This document shows positions 1 to 8,576 of a stretch of 64,000 nucleotides of DNA, in pieces. The DNA is taken from NCBI RefSeq assembly GCF_900107675.1, contig NZ_FNRI01000002.1:372001-436000 (forward strand). The letters run 5' to 3'. Numbering within the stretch: the first letter of the stretch is position 1; every line of letters begins with the position of its first letter. Both the position numbers and the translations under genes were made by a program. The notes under the pieces are model-generated. The model was not told the origin of the DNA and ran no database searches. It saw only the letters and a program-made list of their open reading frames with translations. This DNA is from Alistipes timonensis JC136 (GTDB lineage: Bacteria; Bacteroidota; Bacteroidia; Bacteroidales; Rikenellaceae).

Positions 1-113
1 AACCTAACCTAAAATTCAAGCGGATGACTGCCTCCCGGCAGGGTCCACCGACCTAACTAACCTTGGGATCACTTCCCCGCGACGGCATGTTTTCTGTTCT
101 GGTGACAAATGTA
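1..113 (-). other. Possible 5' end of a leftward transcript, identity unknown
   Basis: No convincing protein gene is seen. On the minus strand TACATTTG (113-106) matches the Bacteroidetes -7 consensus TAnnTTTG, although no good -33 element lies 19-20 bp upstream. Downstream of it the sequence can form a hairpin around 25-45 (GACTGCC / GGCAGGGTC arms). A leftward gene or stable RNA starting here would continue outside the window. I compared it by eye with SRP RNA, RNase P RNA, tmRNA and cobalamin riboswitch signatures and recognised none. Confidence 0.3.
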
Positions 114-150
114 CGAATATTATCGTTACGTTGTTTTTACAAAATCACTA

Positions 151-296
151 TTTTTTCGAAAAACAGTCGATTTTTCCAGCATTTTTCCGAAAAACAAGGC
201 CATTTTTCCGACAACACCCCTATTTTTTCAGTCATTTTTCAGAAAACAGCCCCATTTTTTCACCGAATGACCAAAAATCACAAATTTCGATTTTTC
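151..296. repeat. Helically phased T-tracts, predicted curved DNA
   Basis: Eight T5-T6 tracts, each followed by C, end at positions 157, 176, 187, 208, 229, 240, 261 and 296. The steps are 19, 11, 21, 21, 11, 21 and 35 bp, so most are multiples of about 10.5 bp. Several are paired with a following A4-A5 run (CGAAAAAC). Such phased A/T tracts are known to bend DNA. The block lies between the possible leftward promoter at 106-113 and the rightward mutA promoter. A short open frame at 63-305 has F/S/N-rich low-complexity composition and is not called as a gene. Confidence 0.6.
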
Positions 297-435
297 CGAA
301 AATAGAGGATATTTTGAACTAATTTTCAACTATAATTCCACTACCAACGGATTCCCGGCCGCCGGGGTCCGGCAAATGGCGCCGCCGGCAAAAAACACAA
401 AATCCCCGGAACACTGTTATTTTCATAACAATTTC

Positions 436-468
436 TTGTTACAATTCGGTAATTAATTTGTACCTTTA
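436..468 (+). promoter_or_regulatory. Candidate mutA promoter
   Basis: TACCTTTA at 461-468 is one base from the -7 consensus TAnnTTTG. A TTG at 436-438 could serve as -33, but the 22-bp spacing is longer than the usual 19-21. It would leave a leader of about 45 nt before the mutA ATG at 522. No cobalamin riboswitch is visible in this leader. Confidence 0.4.
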
Positions 469-521
469 TGCGCTATTTCGAAACAAAAAGAAACATCACT
501 CATACTAATCTCTAAATAGTT

Positions 522-2369
522 ATGGCAATTTCCAAACGTGAAAAGCTGTTCACCGAGTTCCCGCCGGTCCCGACCGAGAAATGGGAAGAGGTGATTACAG
601 CCGACCTGAAAGGTGCCGATTACGAGCGCAAACTGGTGTGGCGCACGGGCGAAGGCTTCAATGTCCGCCCCTACTACCGCGCCGAGAACCTCGAAGGCAT
701 CCGGTTTCTGGGCTCGCAGGCAGGCGAGTTCCCGTTCGTGAGAGGTACGCGTACCCACAACCGCTGGCGCGTGCATCAGACTATCGAGGTGCAGTTCCCG
801 AAGAAGGCTAACGCCGAAGCGCTGCAACTCCTCAACTCGGGCGTCGACTCGCTCGGCTTCTGCATCACCAAAGAGGGCTTCATGGCCGGCGACATCGACC
901 AACTGCTCGCAGGAATCGAAATCCCGGCTGTCGAGATCACCTTCTGCGGCATGAAGACGGCCAACATGGCCGATCTGGTGATCGCCAAACTCGAAAGGGA
1001 GGGCATCGCCGCCGACGCACACGTGGCGTTCGTGATCGACCCGCTCGTGAAGGGCCTCTCGCAGAAGGGCGACTTCTGCTCGCCCGACGGCGAAAAGTGC
1101 TTCGCCAAGATCGCCTCGCTGATCGAGCGGACCCGCGAGTACAAGCACATCCGCATCGTGACCGTCTCGGCCGGCATCTTCTCGAACGCCGGATCGACCA
1201 TCGTCGAGGAGCTGGCATTCGCCCTCTCGGCCGGTAACGACTACCTCGCGCGTCTGACCGACGCCGGGATCGACGCCGACACGGCAGCCCGCAAACTGCG
1301 CTTCTCGTTCTCGGTGACCTCGAACTACTTCATGGAGATCGCCAAGTTCCGTGCGGCACGCATGCTCTGGGCCAACATCGTCAAAGAGTACAACCCCGCG
1401 AAGAACTGCGCCTGCAAAATGATGATCCACGCCCGCACCGCAGACTGGAACCAGACCGTTTACGACCCCTATGTGAATATGCTCCGCGGCACCACCGAGG
1501 CCATGTCGGCCACCATCGCCGGCGTGCATTCGCTCGAGGTGACGCCGTTCGACGCCGCATTCGAAGACCCCACGGAGTTCTCGAAGCGCATCGCCCGCAA
1601 CGTCGAGCTGCTGCTCAAAAACGAGTCGCACTTCGACCAGGTGGTAGACCCCGCCGGCGGTTCGTACTATATCGAGAACCTCACGCAGTCGATCGCCGCC
1701 GAGGCATGGAAGCTCTTCCTCGAACTCGAGGAGAAGGGCGGCTACACCGCGGCTTACAAGGCCGGCTTCATCAAGGAGCGCATCGCCGCTTCGGCCGCCG
1801 CCAAGGACAAGGCCATCGCAACGCGCCGCCAGACGTTGCTCGGCGCCAACCAGTATCCCAACTTCACGGAGGTTGCCGACAAGGCGATCACCGCCGAGGC
1901 CGTGACGCGCAAACAGGCCGAGGGCAACACGCTGGCACCCTACCGCGGCGCCATGGCCTTCGAGGAGATGCGTCTCCACGTCGACCGCTCGGGCCGTCAG
2001 CCCAAAGCGTTCATGCTCACCTGCGGAAGCCTGGCAATGGCCCGCGCCCGCGCCCAGTTCTCGTGCAACTTCTTCGGCTGCGCCGGTATCCGGGTGCAGG
2101 ACAACACGTTCTTCAAATCGGTCGAGGAGGGCGCGAAAGCCGCCCTCGAGTCGAAAGCCGAGATCGTGGTGGTATGCGCCGCCGACGACGACTACGCCGA
2201 GGTTGCCCCGAAAGTCAAGGAGCTGCTCGGTGGCAAAGCGATCCTCGTGGTCGCAGGAGCCCCCGCCTGCATGCCCGAACTCGAGGCACAGGGCATCACG
2301 AACTTCATCAACGTGAAGTCGAACGTCCTGGAAACCCTGAAGTTTTACCTTAAAGAGATGGGAATTTGA
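522..2369 (+). CDS. mutA: Methylmalonyl-CoA mutase, small (beta, non-catalytic) subunit
   Basis: A 615-residue cytosolic protein, normal length for the family. With MutB it interconverts succinyl-CoA and (R)-methylmalonyl-CoA, the adenosylcobalamin step of propionate formation in Bacteroidetes. The N-terminal two thirds is the TIM-barrel mutase domain (FSVTSNYFMEIAKFRAARMLWANI around residue 270 corresponds to the MutB segment with FWAIGMNHFMEIAKMRAARM). The C-terminal B12-like domain, about 490-615, lacks the DxHxxG cobalt ligand motif and has TCGSLAMARARA there, as expected for the inactive subunit. The ATG at 522 is the first good start. The stop sits 2 bp before the mutB ATG, so the two are translationally linked. 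Confidence 0.96.
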   Translation: MAISKREKLFTEFPPVPTEKWEEVITADLKGADYERKLVWRTGEGFNVRPYYRAENLEGIRFLGSQAGEFPFVRGTRTHNRWRVHQTIEVQFPKKANAEALQLLNSGVDSLGFCITKEGFMAGDIDQLLAGIEIPAVEITFCGMKTANMADLVIAKLEREGIAADAHVAFVIDPLVKGLSQKGDFCSPDGEKCFAKIASLIERTREYKHIRIVTVSAGIFSNAGSTIVEELAFALSAGNDYLARLTDAGIDADTAARKLRFSFSVTSNYFMEIAKFRAARMLWANIVKEYNPAKNCACKMMIHARTADWNQTVYDPYVNMLRGTTEAMSATIAGVHSLEVTPFDAAFEDPTEFSKRIARNVELLLKNESHFDQVVDPAGGSYYIENLTQSIAAEAWKLFLELEEKGGYTAAYKAGFIKERIAASAAAKDKAIATRRQTLLGANQYPNFTEVADKAITAEAVTRKQAEGNTLAPYRGAMAFEEMRLHVDRSGRQPKAFMLTCGSLAMARARAQFSCNFFGCAGIRVQDNTFFKSVEEGAKAALESKAEIVVVCAADDDYAEVAPKVKELLGGKAILVVAGAPACMPELEAQGITNFINVKSNVLETLKFYLKEMGI

Positions 2370-2371
2370 TT

Positions 2372-4510
2372 ATGAGACCGAATTTTTCTGAATTGAAATA
2401 CGAAGCGGGCGCACAGAAAAGCTGCTGCGCCTCGAAAGGCTGCGGCCAGGTAGAGCCGTGGCTGACGGCCGAACAGATCCCCGTCAAGGGCGTCTACACG
2501 GCCGAGGACCTCGAGGGCATGGAGCACCTGAACTATGCAGCAGGTATCGCCCCGTTCCTGCGCGGTCCCTACTCGACGATGTACGTGATGCGCCCGTGGA
2601 CGGTGCGTCAATATGCCGGTTTCTCGACGGCTGCCGAATCCAACGCCTTCTACCGCCGTAACCTCGCGGCCGGACAGAAAGGTCTGTCGGTGGCCTTCGA
2701 CCTCGCCACGCACCGCGGCTACGACGCCGACCACCCGCGCGTGGTGGGCGACGTGGGCAAGGCCGGCGTGTCGATCTGCTCGGTGGAGGACATGAAGGTG
2801 CTCTTCGACGGCATTCCGCTCGACCGGATGTCGGTGTCGATGACCATGAACGGCGCCGTGCTGCCCGTGCTGGCCTTCTACATCGTCACGGGTCTGGAGC
2901 AGGGCTGTACGCTCGACCAGTTGGCCGGTACGATCCAGAACGACATCCTCAAGGAGTTCATGGTGCGTAACACCTATATTTATCCGCCCGAGTTCTCGAT
3001 GCGCATCATCGCCGACATCTTCGAATACACGTCGAAGAACATGCCCAAGTTCAACTCGATCTCGATCTCGGGTTACCACATGCAGGAGGCCGGCGCCACG
3101 AACGACATCGAGCTGGCCTACACGCTGGCCGACGGTCTGGAGTACCTCCGTGCAGGCGTCAACGCAGGCATGTCGGTCGACACGTTCGCACCGCGCCTGT
3201 CGTTCTTCTGGGCCATCGGCATGAACCACTTCATGGAGATCGCCAAGATGCGCGCCGCGCGTATGCTGTGGGCCAAGATCGTCAAGCAGTTCGATCCCAA
3301 GAACCCCAAATCGCTGGCCCTGCGTACCCACTCGCAGACCTCGGGCTGGTCGCTCACCGAACAAGACCCGTTCAACAACGTGGCCCGCACGGCCATCGAG
3401 GCCATGGGCGCCGCCCTGGGACACACCCAATCGCTGCACACCAACGCACTGGACGAGGCCATCGCCCTGCCGACGGACTTCTCGGCACGTATTGCACGTA
3501 ACACGCAGATTTACATTCAGGAGGAGACCAACATCTGCCGCGAGGTAGACCCGTGGGCAGGTTCCTACTACGTGGAGACGCTGACCAACGAGATCGCACA
3601 CAAGGCTTGGGATCTCATCCAGGAGGTCGAGAAGCTGGGCGGTATGGCCAAGGCCATCGAGACCGGCATTCCGAAAATGCGCATCGAGGAGGCTTCGGCC
3701 CGCAAACAGGCCCGCATCGACTCCGGCGAGGAGAAGATCATCGGCATCAACGAATACCGTCTGGAAAAGGAGGCCCCGATCGACATTCTCGCCGTGGACA
3801 ATACGGCCGTACGCGAGAGCCAGATCAAACGTCTGAAGGAGCTGCGCGCCAACCGCGACGAAGCAGCCGTGCAGAAGGCGCTGGCCGCCATCACCGAATG
3901 TGTGAAGACCAAGCAGGGCAACCTGCTGGAGCTGGCCGTCGAGGCCGCCAAGGTCCGCGCATCGCTGGGTGAGATCTCCGACGCCTGCGAAGTCGTCGTA
4001 GGCCGCTACAAAGCAGTTATCCGTTCCATCTCAGGTGTATACTCTTCAGAAGTGAAAAACGACAAATCCTTCGAGCGCGCCAAGGAGCTGTGCGCCGAAT
4101 TCGCCAAGAAAGAGGGCCGTCAGCCGCGCGTGATGATCGCCAAGCTGGGCCAGGACGGACACGACCGCGGTGCCAAGGTCGTAGCCACGGGTTACGCCGA
4201 CATCGGCTTCGACGTCGACATGGGCCCGCTGTTCCAGACCCCCGAGGAGGCCGCCAAGCAGGCCGTCGAGAATGACGTGCATGTAGTCGGCGTATCGTCG
4301 CTGGCCGCCGGCCACCTGACGCTCGTACCGCAGATCATCGCCGAGCTGAAGAAGCTGGGCCGCGAGGACATCATCGTCATCGTGGGCGGTGTGATCCCCC
4401 ACCAGGACTACGACGAGCTGTACCGCGACGGCGCCGCCGCCATCTTCGGCCCCGGCACGCCGATCTCCACGGCAGCTATCAAGATCCTCGAAATCCTGCT
4501 CGCCGACTAA
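2372..4510 (+). CDS. mutB: Methylmalonyl-CoA mutase, large (alpha, catalytic) subunit
   Basis: A 712-residue cytosolic adenosylcobalamin enzyme of the succinate/propionate pathway. The mutase barrel carries RGPYSTMYVMRPWTVRQYAGFST near residues 57-80. The C-terminal B12 domain has the base-off motif DGHDRGAK, with cobalt-ligand His at about residue 597, then GVSSLAAGHLTLVP and IVGGVIPHQDY. The start is set at ATG 2372, 2 bp after the mutA TGA; a TTG two codons upstream (2366) would overlap mutA and is less likely. A Cys-rich stretch (CCASKGCG) sits at residues about 18-25, ahead of the conserved core. No epimerase or meaB lies next to it in the window. Confidence 0.97.
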   Translation: MRPNFSELKYEAGAQKSCCASKGCGQVEPWLTAEQIPVKGVYTAEDLEGMEHLNYAAGIAPFLRGPYSTMYVMRPWTVRQYAGFSTAAESNAFYRRNLAAGQKGLSVAFDLATHRGYDADHPRVVGDVGKAGVSICSVEDMKVLFDGIPLDRMSVSMTMNGAVLPVLAFYIVTGLEQGCTLDQLAGTIQNDILKEFMVRNTYIYPPEFSMRIIADIFEYTSKNMPKFNSISISGYHMQEAGATNDIELAYTLADGLEYLRAGVNAGMSVDTFAPRLSFFWAIGMNHFMEIAKMRAARMLWAKIVKQFDPKNPKSLALRTHSQTSGWSLTEQDPFNNVARTAIEAMGAALGHTQSLHTNALDEAIALPTDFSARIARNTQIYIQEETNICREVDPWAGSYYVETLTNEIAHKAWDLIQEVEKLGGMAKAIETGIPKMRIEEASARKQARIDSGEEKIIGINEYRLEKEAPIDILAVDNTAVRESQIKRLKELRANRDEAAVQKALAAITECVKTKQGNLLELAVEAAKVRASLGEISDACEVVVGRYKAVIRSISGVYSSEVKNDKSFERAKELCAEFAKKEGRQPRVMIAKLGQDGHDRGAKVVATGYADIGFDVDMGPLFQTPEEAAKQAVENDVHVVGVSSLAAGHLTLVPQIIAELKKLGREDIIVIVGGVIPHQDYDELYRDGAAAIFGPGTPISTAAIKILEILLAD

Positions 4511-4530
4511 ATCCCGGCAACAAATCGGAA

Positions 4531-4559
4531 AAGCCTCTGCATGTGCAGAGGCTTTTTTT
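4531..4559 (+). terminator. Rho-independent terminator of mutAB
   Basis: Perfect 8-bp stem GCCTCTGC (4533-4540) / GCAGAGGC (4545-4552) with loop ATGT, followed by seven T. It lies 22 bp after the mutB stop. Confidence 0.92.
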
Positions 4560-4570
4560 GGCTATTTAAC

Positions 4571-4600
4571 TTTTCTATATCAAAAATATTGGTATATTTG
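4571..4600 (+). promoter_or_regulatory. Promoter of the lipoprotein gene at 4633
   Basis: Perfect -7 element TATATTTG at 4593-4600, with a T-rich -33-like TTTT at 4571-4574 (18-bp spacing). It sits between the mutB terminator and the ATG at 4633, so the lipoprotein gene starts an independent transcript. Confidence 0.7.
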
Positions 4601-4632
4601 TAAACCATCATTTTCCTTTAAAAATACCCGCC

Positions 4633-6171
4633 ATGAGAAAAATCAAACATATTGGCCTATTTTTGGGAATACTTTTTACAATTTCATCCTGCCAATCAGA
4701 AAATGCATCTGAGAATGCATTTCTTTCAAACATCTCTAAAACAAGAGCTTATCTCCCGGTAGAATTCGATTGGGCTAACATCGACTGGATGCCTACTCCA
4801 CCGGGACAGGCAAGAATTCCATCACCGTGGATGGGCGCCGGGAGTATTGTTTCAAATTACGGGACTGACATCGCCAATGACCGCTTCAAATCCGATGGCT
4901 GGGAGTTAGTATACAACACCTTTGATCCTAATGCAGAGCGTCTGTCCAATCCCTATTTTGTCCTTTATAACAAATATAGAGGTACTCTACGCTTCTTCCT
5001 GTATGTAACAACGCCGTTCGTCGTTCCTTCATCTTATGTAATGGATGGCATTTCAATTAACTCAGCCACGCCGACATCATTATTATGCTTTTTAGGGAAA
5101 GAAATTGTTGATGCAACGAAGAATGAAACACAATATTCTCAAATACAACATATGCCATATGACGGTTCCAGTCCTTTGGCAACAGAAAAATGGCATATGA
5201 TCCAATATGAGTTGGCATACGATCCCAATCTATCATCCACATCCAATGACTTGTCGTTTTCTATTTATCTAAAATATTGTAACATACAAACAATAAACTT
5301 GGGCGGCACCATAGAAGGAACAATTCGAGGTACAATCGGAGCAGCAAGTTCATCTAACTTATTTTCCGATCTCAAAAAAGGTGCAGAAACTATAGGAACT
5401 GGAATATTAGCTGGTATCGGAACCAATTTCATAGCGAAAAATGAAACCAATGCCAATACCGGAGAAAACCTATTAGGTCTAAGAAAAGAGGTTTTCAAAT
5501 CGATTTCTACTGGAATAAAAAGTGCACTAACAGGTTCTATCAAAGACTTACCCAATTCACTATTTAAAGGCCTCAGTGCTATTTTTGGAAGCCAAAACAA
5601 TCAACCGATACCTGTAAATCTACAATTCGAATCAACGATTTCTTTGAAAGGGACTATTTCAGAAGAAGGGGCTCTTCCTGTTTCATCATTTGCTTTTTGG
5701 ATTCCGGGAACAAATATTGCCCCTCATGCCGCAGGACAAATACCGTTATATAATAAACCTCTCGGTATCCTGAATTTTGATGGATGCCCCAAAGTCGAGC
5801 CCATATTAATGTACGAAATTATTGGGCCTGTCAATCCAAACGAAGCGTCAGAATACGAGGCCAGTTATAAAGTTTCCGCCAGATACAAATCTAATTTGGC
5901 TCAATACCTAATTGTAAATCCAGAAGTTCGAGAAATCGCTGATGTCACAATAAAAAAGCAGGAGTTAGTTCGTATTGACAATGGCTATACCATATGTTCA
6001 TCCAACTCATTCTATATCGGATTGGAAAATTATCGACATGAACCGATAAACGGACCTCACAAATACCCTGATTTGGCAGTCCGATTCACAATAGAAGTAC
6101 AGCCTAAAAACGGCGATTCACCCGCTGTCATTATCAAAACCTTCAAAATAAATTCGAAAAAAGAAATCTAA
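4633..6171 (+). CDS. Secreted lipoprotein of unknown function with a Gly-rich helical insert
   Basis: A 512-residue protein with a clear SPII signal peptide (lipobox TISSC, Cys near residue 20), so it should be anchored in the outer or inner membrane. I do not recognise a named domain. The N-terminal half is aromatic-rich and looks beta-stranded (NPYFVLYNKYRGTLRFF). In the middle, two strand-like segments with a GTI pattern (LGGTIEGTIRGTI about 222-234 and STISLKGTIS about 337-346) flank about 100 residues rich in Gly, Ser, Lys and small hydrophobics, likely amphipathic helices (GAETIGTGILAGIG, FKSISTGIKSALTGS). Base and codon use is much more AT-rich than its neighbours, suggesting acquisition by transfer. 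It is followed after 21 bp by a second lipoprotein gene. Confidence 0.8.
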   Translation: MRKIKHIGLFLGILFTISSCQSENASENAFLSNISKTRAYLPVEFDWANIDWMPTPPGQARIPSPWMGAGSIVSNYGTDIANDRFKSDGWELVYNTFDPNAERLSNPYFVLYNKYRGTLRFFLYVTTPFVVPSSYVMDGISINSATPTSLLCFLGKEIVDATKNETQYSQIQHMPYDGSSPLATEKWHMIQYELAYDPNLSSTSNDLSFSIYLKYCNIQTINLGGTIEGTIRGTIGAASSSNLFSDLKKGAETIGTGILAGIGTNFIAKNETNANTGENLLGLRKEVFKSISTGIKSALTGSIKDLPNSLFKGLSAIFGSQNNQPIPVNLQFESTISLKGTISEEGALPVSSFAFWIPGTNIAPHAAGQIPLYNKPLGILNFDGCPKVEPILMYEIIGPVNPNEASEYEASYKVSARYKSNLAQYLIVNPEVREIADVTIKKQELVRIDNGYTICSSNSFYIGLENYRHEPINGPHKYPDLAVRFTIEVQPKNGDSPAVIIKTFKINSKKEI

Positions 6172-6192
6172 GATTTATTAAAGCTTATAATT

Positions 6193-6540
6193 ATGAAAAC
6201 ATTTTTGAAGATCGGTTTATGCCTGCTGCTGGCCGCGGGATTCACAGCCTGCGAAAAAGACGAAACGCCTACGACAGGGCGAGTGAAAGTATCCTGCAAA
6301 AGTTCAGACGGATTGAAATCCTTTATTATTTATACCGATGTAGAACCACCCAAAAATATCATTTACTCAAAACATAATCCAAGAGAAGATTTTTCAGTGG
6401 ATTTCAATCCGGGAAACTACATTTATACATTCGTCAAATCCTCCGGCACCAGTACCGGTCTGGTAAATTTTCAAATTAGGGCAGGGCGTACCACAAAAAT
6501 TTCCTACAACAACGGATCTCCGACGATCGATTACGAATAG
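6193..6540 (+). CDS. Small lipoprotein of unknown function
   Basis: A 115-residue protein with a lipoprotein signal (lipobox AGFTAC, Cys about residue 20, followed by EKDE). The mature part is about 95 residues and looks all-beta (VKVSCKSSDGLKSFIIYTD, YIYTFVKSSGTSTGLVNF), perhaps one immunoglobulin-like or transthyretin-like fold. It starts 21 bp after the larger lipoprotein gene and is probably cotranscribed with it, so the two products may act together on the envelope. The AT-rich composition continues through this gene. No catalytic motif is visible. Confidence 0.75.
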   Translation: MKTFLKIGLCLLLAAGFTACEKDETPTTGRVKVSCKSSDGLKSFIIYTDVEPPKNIIYSKHNPREDFSVDFNPGNYIYTFVKSSGTSTGLVNFQIRAGRTTKISYNNGSPTIDYE

Positions 6541-6633
6541 TAAAATTGGCCCTCGCAATCTCTTGCTCACTGAGTCCCCTCAGCGATAATTAATAACTTA
6601 TTGCCCGTACGGTCCGAAAAATTGTCGAAAAAG

Positions 6634-6664
6634 TTGCCGCAAAAGCCGGTAATTCCTATATTTG
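6634..6664 (+). promoter_or_regulatory. Promoter of the secreted protein gene at 6696
   Basis: TTGC at 6634-6637, 19 bp, TATATTTG at 6657-6664: an excellent match to the Bacteroidetes sigma-ABfr consensus. Upstream, a weak hairpin CTGAG-tccc-CTCAG at 6570-6583 lies after the preceding gene. Confidence 0.78.
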
Positions 6665-6695
6665 TGCGACTAAACGCCTTTTTACTATTCAAATT

Positions 6696-7256
6696 ATGAA
6701 GAAACTTTTCTGCACGGCCCTCTTCGGGCTGTTTCTCGGCGGTATTTCCGCACAAACACCCCAGATTGCCGAACCCGATTTCATCGGCGAGGTCGTCACC
6801 ATCCTGCCCGACGGCAGCAGTTCCAAACTCGAAAAAGAGACCGTCCTGCTCCGCACACGGGCGAATGCCAGCGCCCAGATCTTCGGCATCGGCAAGGCCA
6901 AGACGAAACTCATCATCGACACTCCCGAAGCAGCCGTCCGTCTCAAAGGCGATGATGACATCCGCTTTATCGTCAAGGCCGTGGACAACGCAACCGACCC
7001 GATCTCGATCATCAACGTCTTCCGGTTCGAGACCAACAAGAAGAAACGCCTCGCCGAATTGTCCTCGGTGAGCTCGTTCGGCAGCGTGAAAGCCAACAAA
7101 CTGGAGCGGCTCCGCTTCTCGGCTGAAAAATACGGCGAGAAATCCTACCTGCTGACGCTGATCGACAAACCCGCCGGAGAATACGGCATCACGGTCAGCA
7201 ACCCGAACAGCCTCGACGAAAAAGGGACTATCGTCTCGACCTTCGCCATTGAATAA
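6696..7256 (+). CDS. Exported protein of unknown function
   Basis: A 186-residue protein with a type I signal peptide (MKKLFCTALFGLFLGG, cleavage after ISA-Q near residue 19). The mature protein has no transmembrane segment or recognised motif. It appears beta-rich, with repeated Val/Ile/Thr strands and a stretch of basic residues (ETNKKKRLAEL). It has its own promoter and a terminator shared with the convergent alcohol dehydrogenase. GC content returns to the normal high level here, so it does not belong compositionally to the AT-rich island upstream. Function cannot be assigned. Confidence 0.75.
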   Translation: MKKLFCTALFGLFLGGISAQTPQIAEPDFIGEVVTILPDGSSSKLEKETVLLRTRANASAQIFGIGKAKTKLIIDTPEAAVRLKGDDDIRFIVKAVDNATDPISIINVFRFETNKKKRLAELSSVSSFGSVKANKLERLRFSAEKYGEKSYLLTLIDKPAGEYGITVSNPNSLDEKGTIVSTFAIE

Positions 7257-7271
7257 ACATTCCGTCCAACA

Positions 7272-7306
7272 AAAATCCCCGCGGCCTCATCGACTGCGGG
7301 GATTTT
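7272..7306. terminator. Bidirectional terminator between convergent genes
   Basis: Perfect inverted repeat AAAATCCCCGC (7272-7282) / GCGGGGATTTT (7296-7306). With A/T runs on both sides it can terminate both the rightward gene ending at 7256 and the leftward dehydrogenase gene ending at 7326. Confidence 0.88.
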
Positions 7307-7325
7307 CTTATGCGACATAGCGCCG

Positions 7326-8468
7326 TCAGAGGCAGGCTTCGAGAATCCGCCGGGCCATGGCGCCGTCGACATTCCCCTCCTCGCCGTAGTTCCAGCCCCC
7401 GGCGTTGAAGCGCCGCTCAACCTCGGCAATGGTCTGCTCGCCGATGCCCTCCTCCGAAAGCCGCGTCGAGAGCCCCAGCGAACGGAAAAACGCCTCGTTG
7501 GCCGCAATCGTGCGGTCGATGCGCTCCTCCTCCGTACCTCCGGTAATGCCCCATATACGCTCACCGTATTGCAGCAGCTTGCCGCGCTTCTGCTCCCGAA
7601 GGACGCGCAGCGTACCGTTGATGACGATAGCCAGCGTCGCACCGTGCGTCAGGCCGTGCAATGCCGTGATTTCGTGACCGATCATGTGCGTCGCCCAGTC
7701 CTCCCGGACGCCCATGCGGATCATGTCGTTCAGCGCCAGCGTCGCCGAAAGCATATATTCCGACATCACGTCGTAATCGGGATTGTCGGACAGCGCTTCG
7801 GGTGCGATTTCGCTCACCGTATGCAGGATGCCTTCGGCCCAGCGGTCCATCAGGCGCGACTGCCCGGGCGTGGTGAGATACTGCTCCAGAACGTGCACGA
7901 ACGTATCCGAAAGGCCGCAGGCGACCTGCCGCTTGGGAAGCGAGTAGAGCACCTCGGGATCGAGGATCGAGAAGAGCGGATAGCTGCCCGAGAAGGGATA
8001 TTTCTCCCTGGTCTCATAGCGCGAGATCACAGCGCCGGAGTTCATCTCGGAACCCGTCGCCGAAATGGTCAGCACCGTTGCCAGGGGGACGGTCTTCTCG
8101 GCACGCCCCCGGAGCACGATCTCCCAGGCATCGCCGTCGTAGAGCAGTCCCGCCGCAATGAGCTTCGTGCCGTCGATCACCGAACCACCGCCCACGGCCA
8201 GCAGAAAATCGACCTTTTGTTCCTTGCCCAGCGCAATGGCTTTACGAAGGGTCTCGACCGAGGGATTCGGCTCGATACCCCAGAACTCGACGAAATCGCG
8301 TCCTTCGAGCGCCCGGACGACCTGGTCGTAGACTCCGTTGCTTTTGACGCTGCCGCCGCCGAAAGTGATCATGATGCGCTTATCTGCGGGAATGAGTTTC
8401 GGCAGGCGGGCGATCTGGCCCCTGCCGAAAACCAACTTGGTAGGATTGTGATAGATGAAATTGTTCAT
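7326..8468 (-). CDS. Iron-containing alcohol dehydrogenase (YqhD/BDH type)
   Basis: A 380-residue cytosolic group III alcohol dehydrogenase that reduces aldehydes or oxidises alcohols with NAD(P)H. The N-terminal half carries the nucleotide motif GGGSVIDGTK (about 92-101). The C-terminal half holds the metal-ligand region, including HVLEQY and GHEITALHGLTHGATLA. The start is placed at ATG 8468 (MNNFIYHNPTKLVFG), which aligns with family N-termini. An ATG eight codons upstream (8492) lies inside the -7 element and would precede the transcription start. The physiological substrate cannot be told from sequence. Confidence 0.93.
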   Translation of the reverse strand: MNNFIYHNPTKLVFGRGQIARLPKLIPADKRIMITFGGGSVKSNGVYDQVVRALEGRDFVEFWGIEPNPSVETLRKAIALGKEQKVDFLLAVGGGSVIDGTKLIAAGLLYDGDAWEIVLRGRAEKTVPLATVLTISATGSEMNSGAVISRYETREKYPFSGSYPLFSILDPEVLYSLPKRQVACGLSDTFVHVLEQYLTTPGQSRLMDRWAEGILHTVSEIAPEALSDNPDYDVMSEYMLSATLALNDMIRMGVREDWATHMIGHEITALHGLTHGATLAIVINGTLRVLREQKRGKLLQYGERIWGITGGTEEERIDRTIAANEAFFRSLGLSTRLSEEGIGEQTIAEVERRFNAGGWNYGEEGNVDGAMARRILEACL

Positions 8469-8489
8469 GGCGAATGTATTTAGCTGAGA

Positions 8490-8520
8490 CAAAGATAGTG
8501 AAAAGACCTATGGAAGCAAA
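8490..8520 (-). promoter_or_regulatory. Promoter of the alcohol dehydrogenase
   Basis: On the minus strand TTTG (8520-8517), exactly 19 bp, TATCTTTG (8497-8490): a perfect Bacteroidetes promoter. It decides the start codon of the dehydrogenase (8468 rather than 8492). Confidence 0.82.
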
Positions 8521-8576
8521 ACCGAACCGCGCCGGATCGAACGAACTTCCGGAGCAGGTTTCGTACTGACGAAGTC

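Noticed and set aside
63..305. Short rightward open frames in the left-edge region
   Set aside because: The F/S/N/K-rich translation simply reflects the phased T-tracts, and there is no promoter or start context.
436..521. Cobalamin riboswitch upstream of mutA
   Set aside because: The leader is only about 50 nt and shows no B12-box or related conserved elements.
8469..8492. Upstream ATG for the alcohol dehydrogenase (extra residues MSQLNTFA)
   Set aside because: It lies within the -7 promoter element, upstream of the predicted transcription start, and the extra residues do not fit the family.
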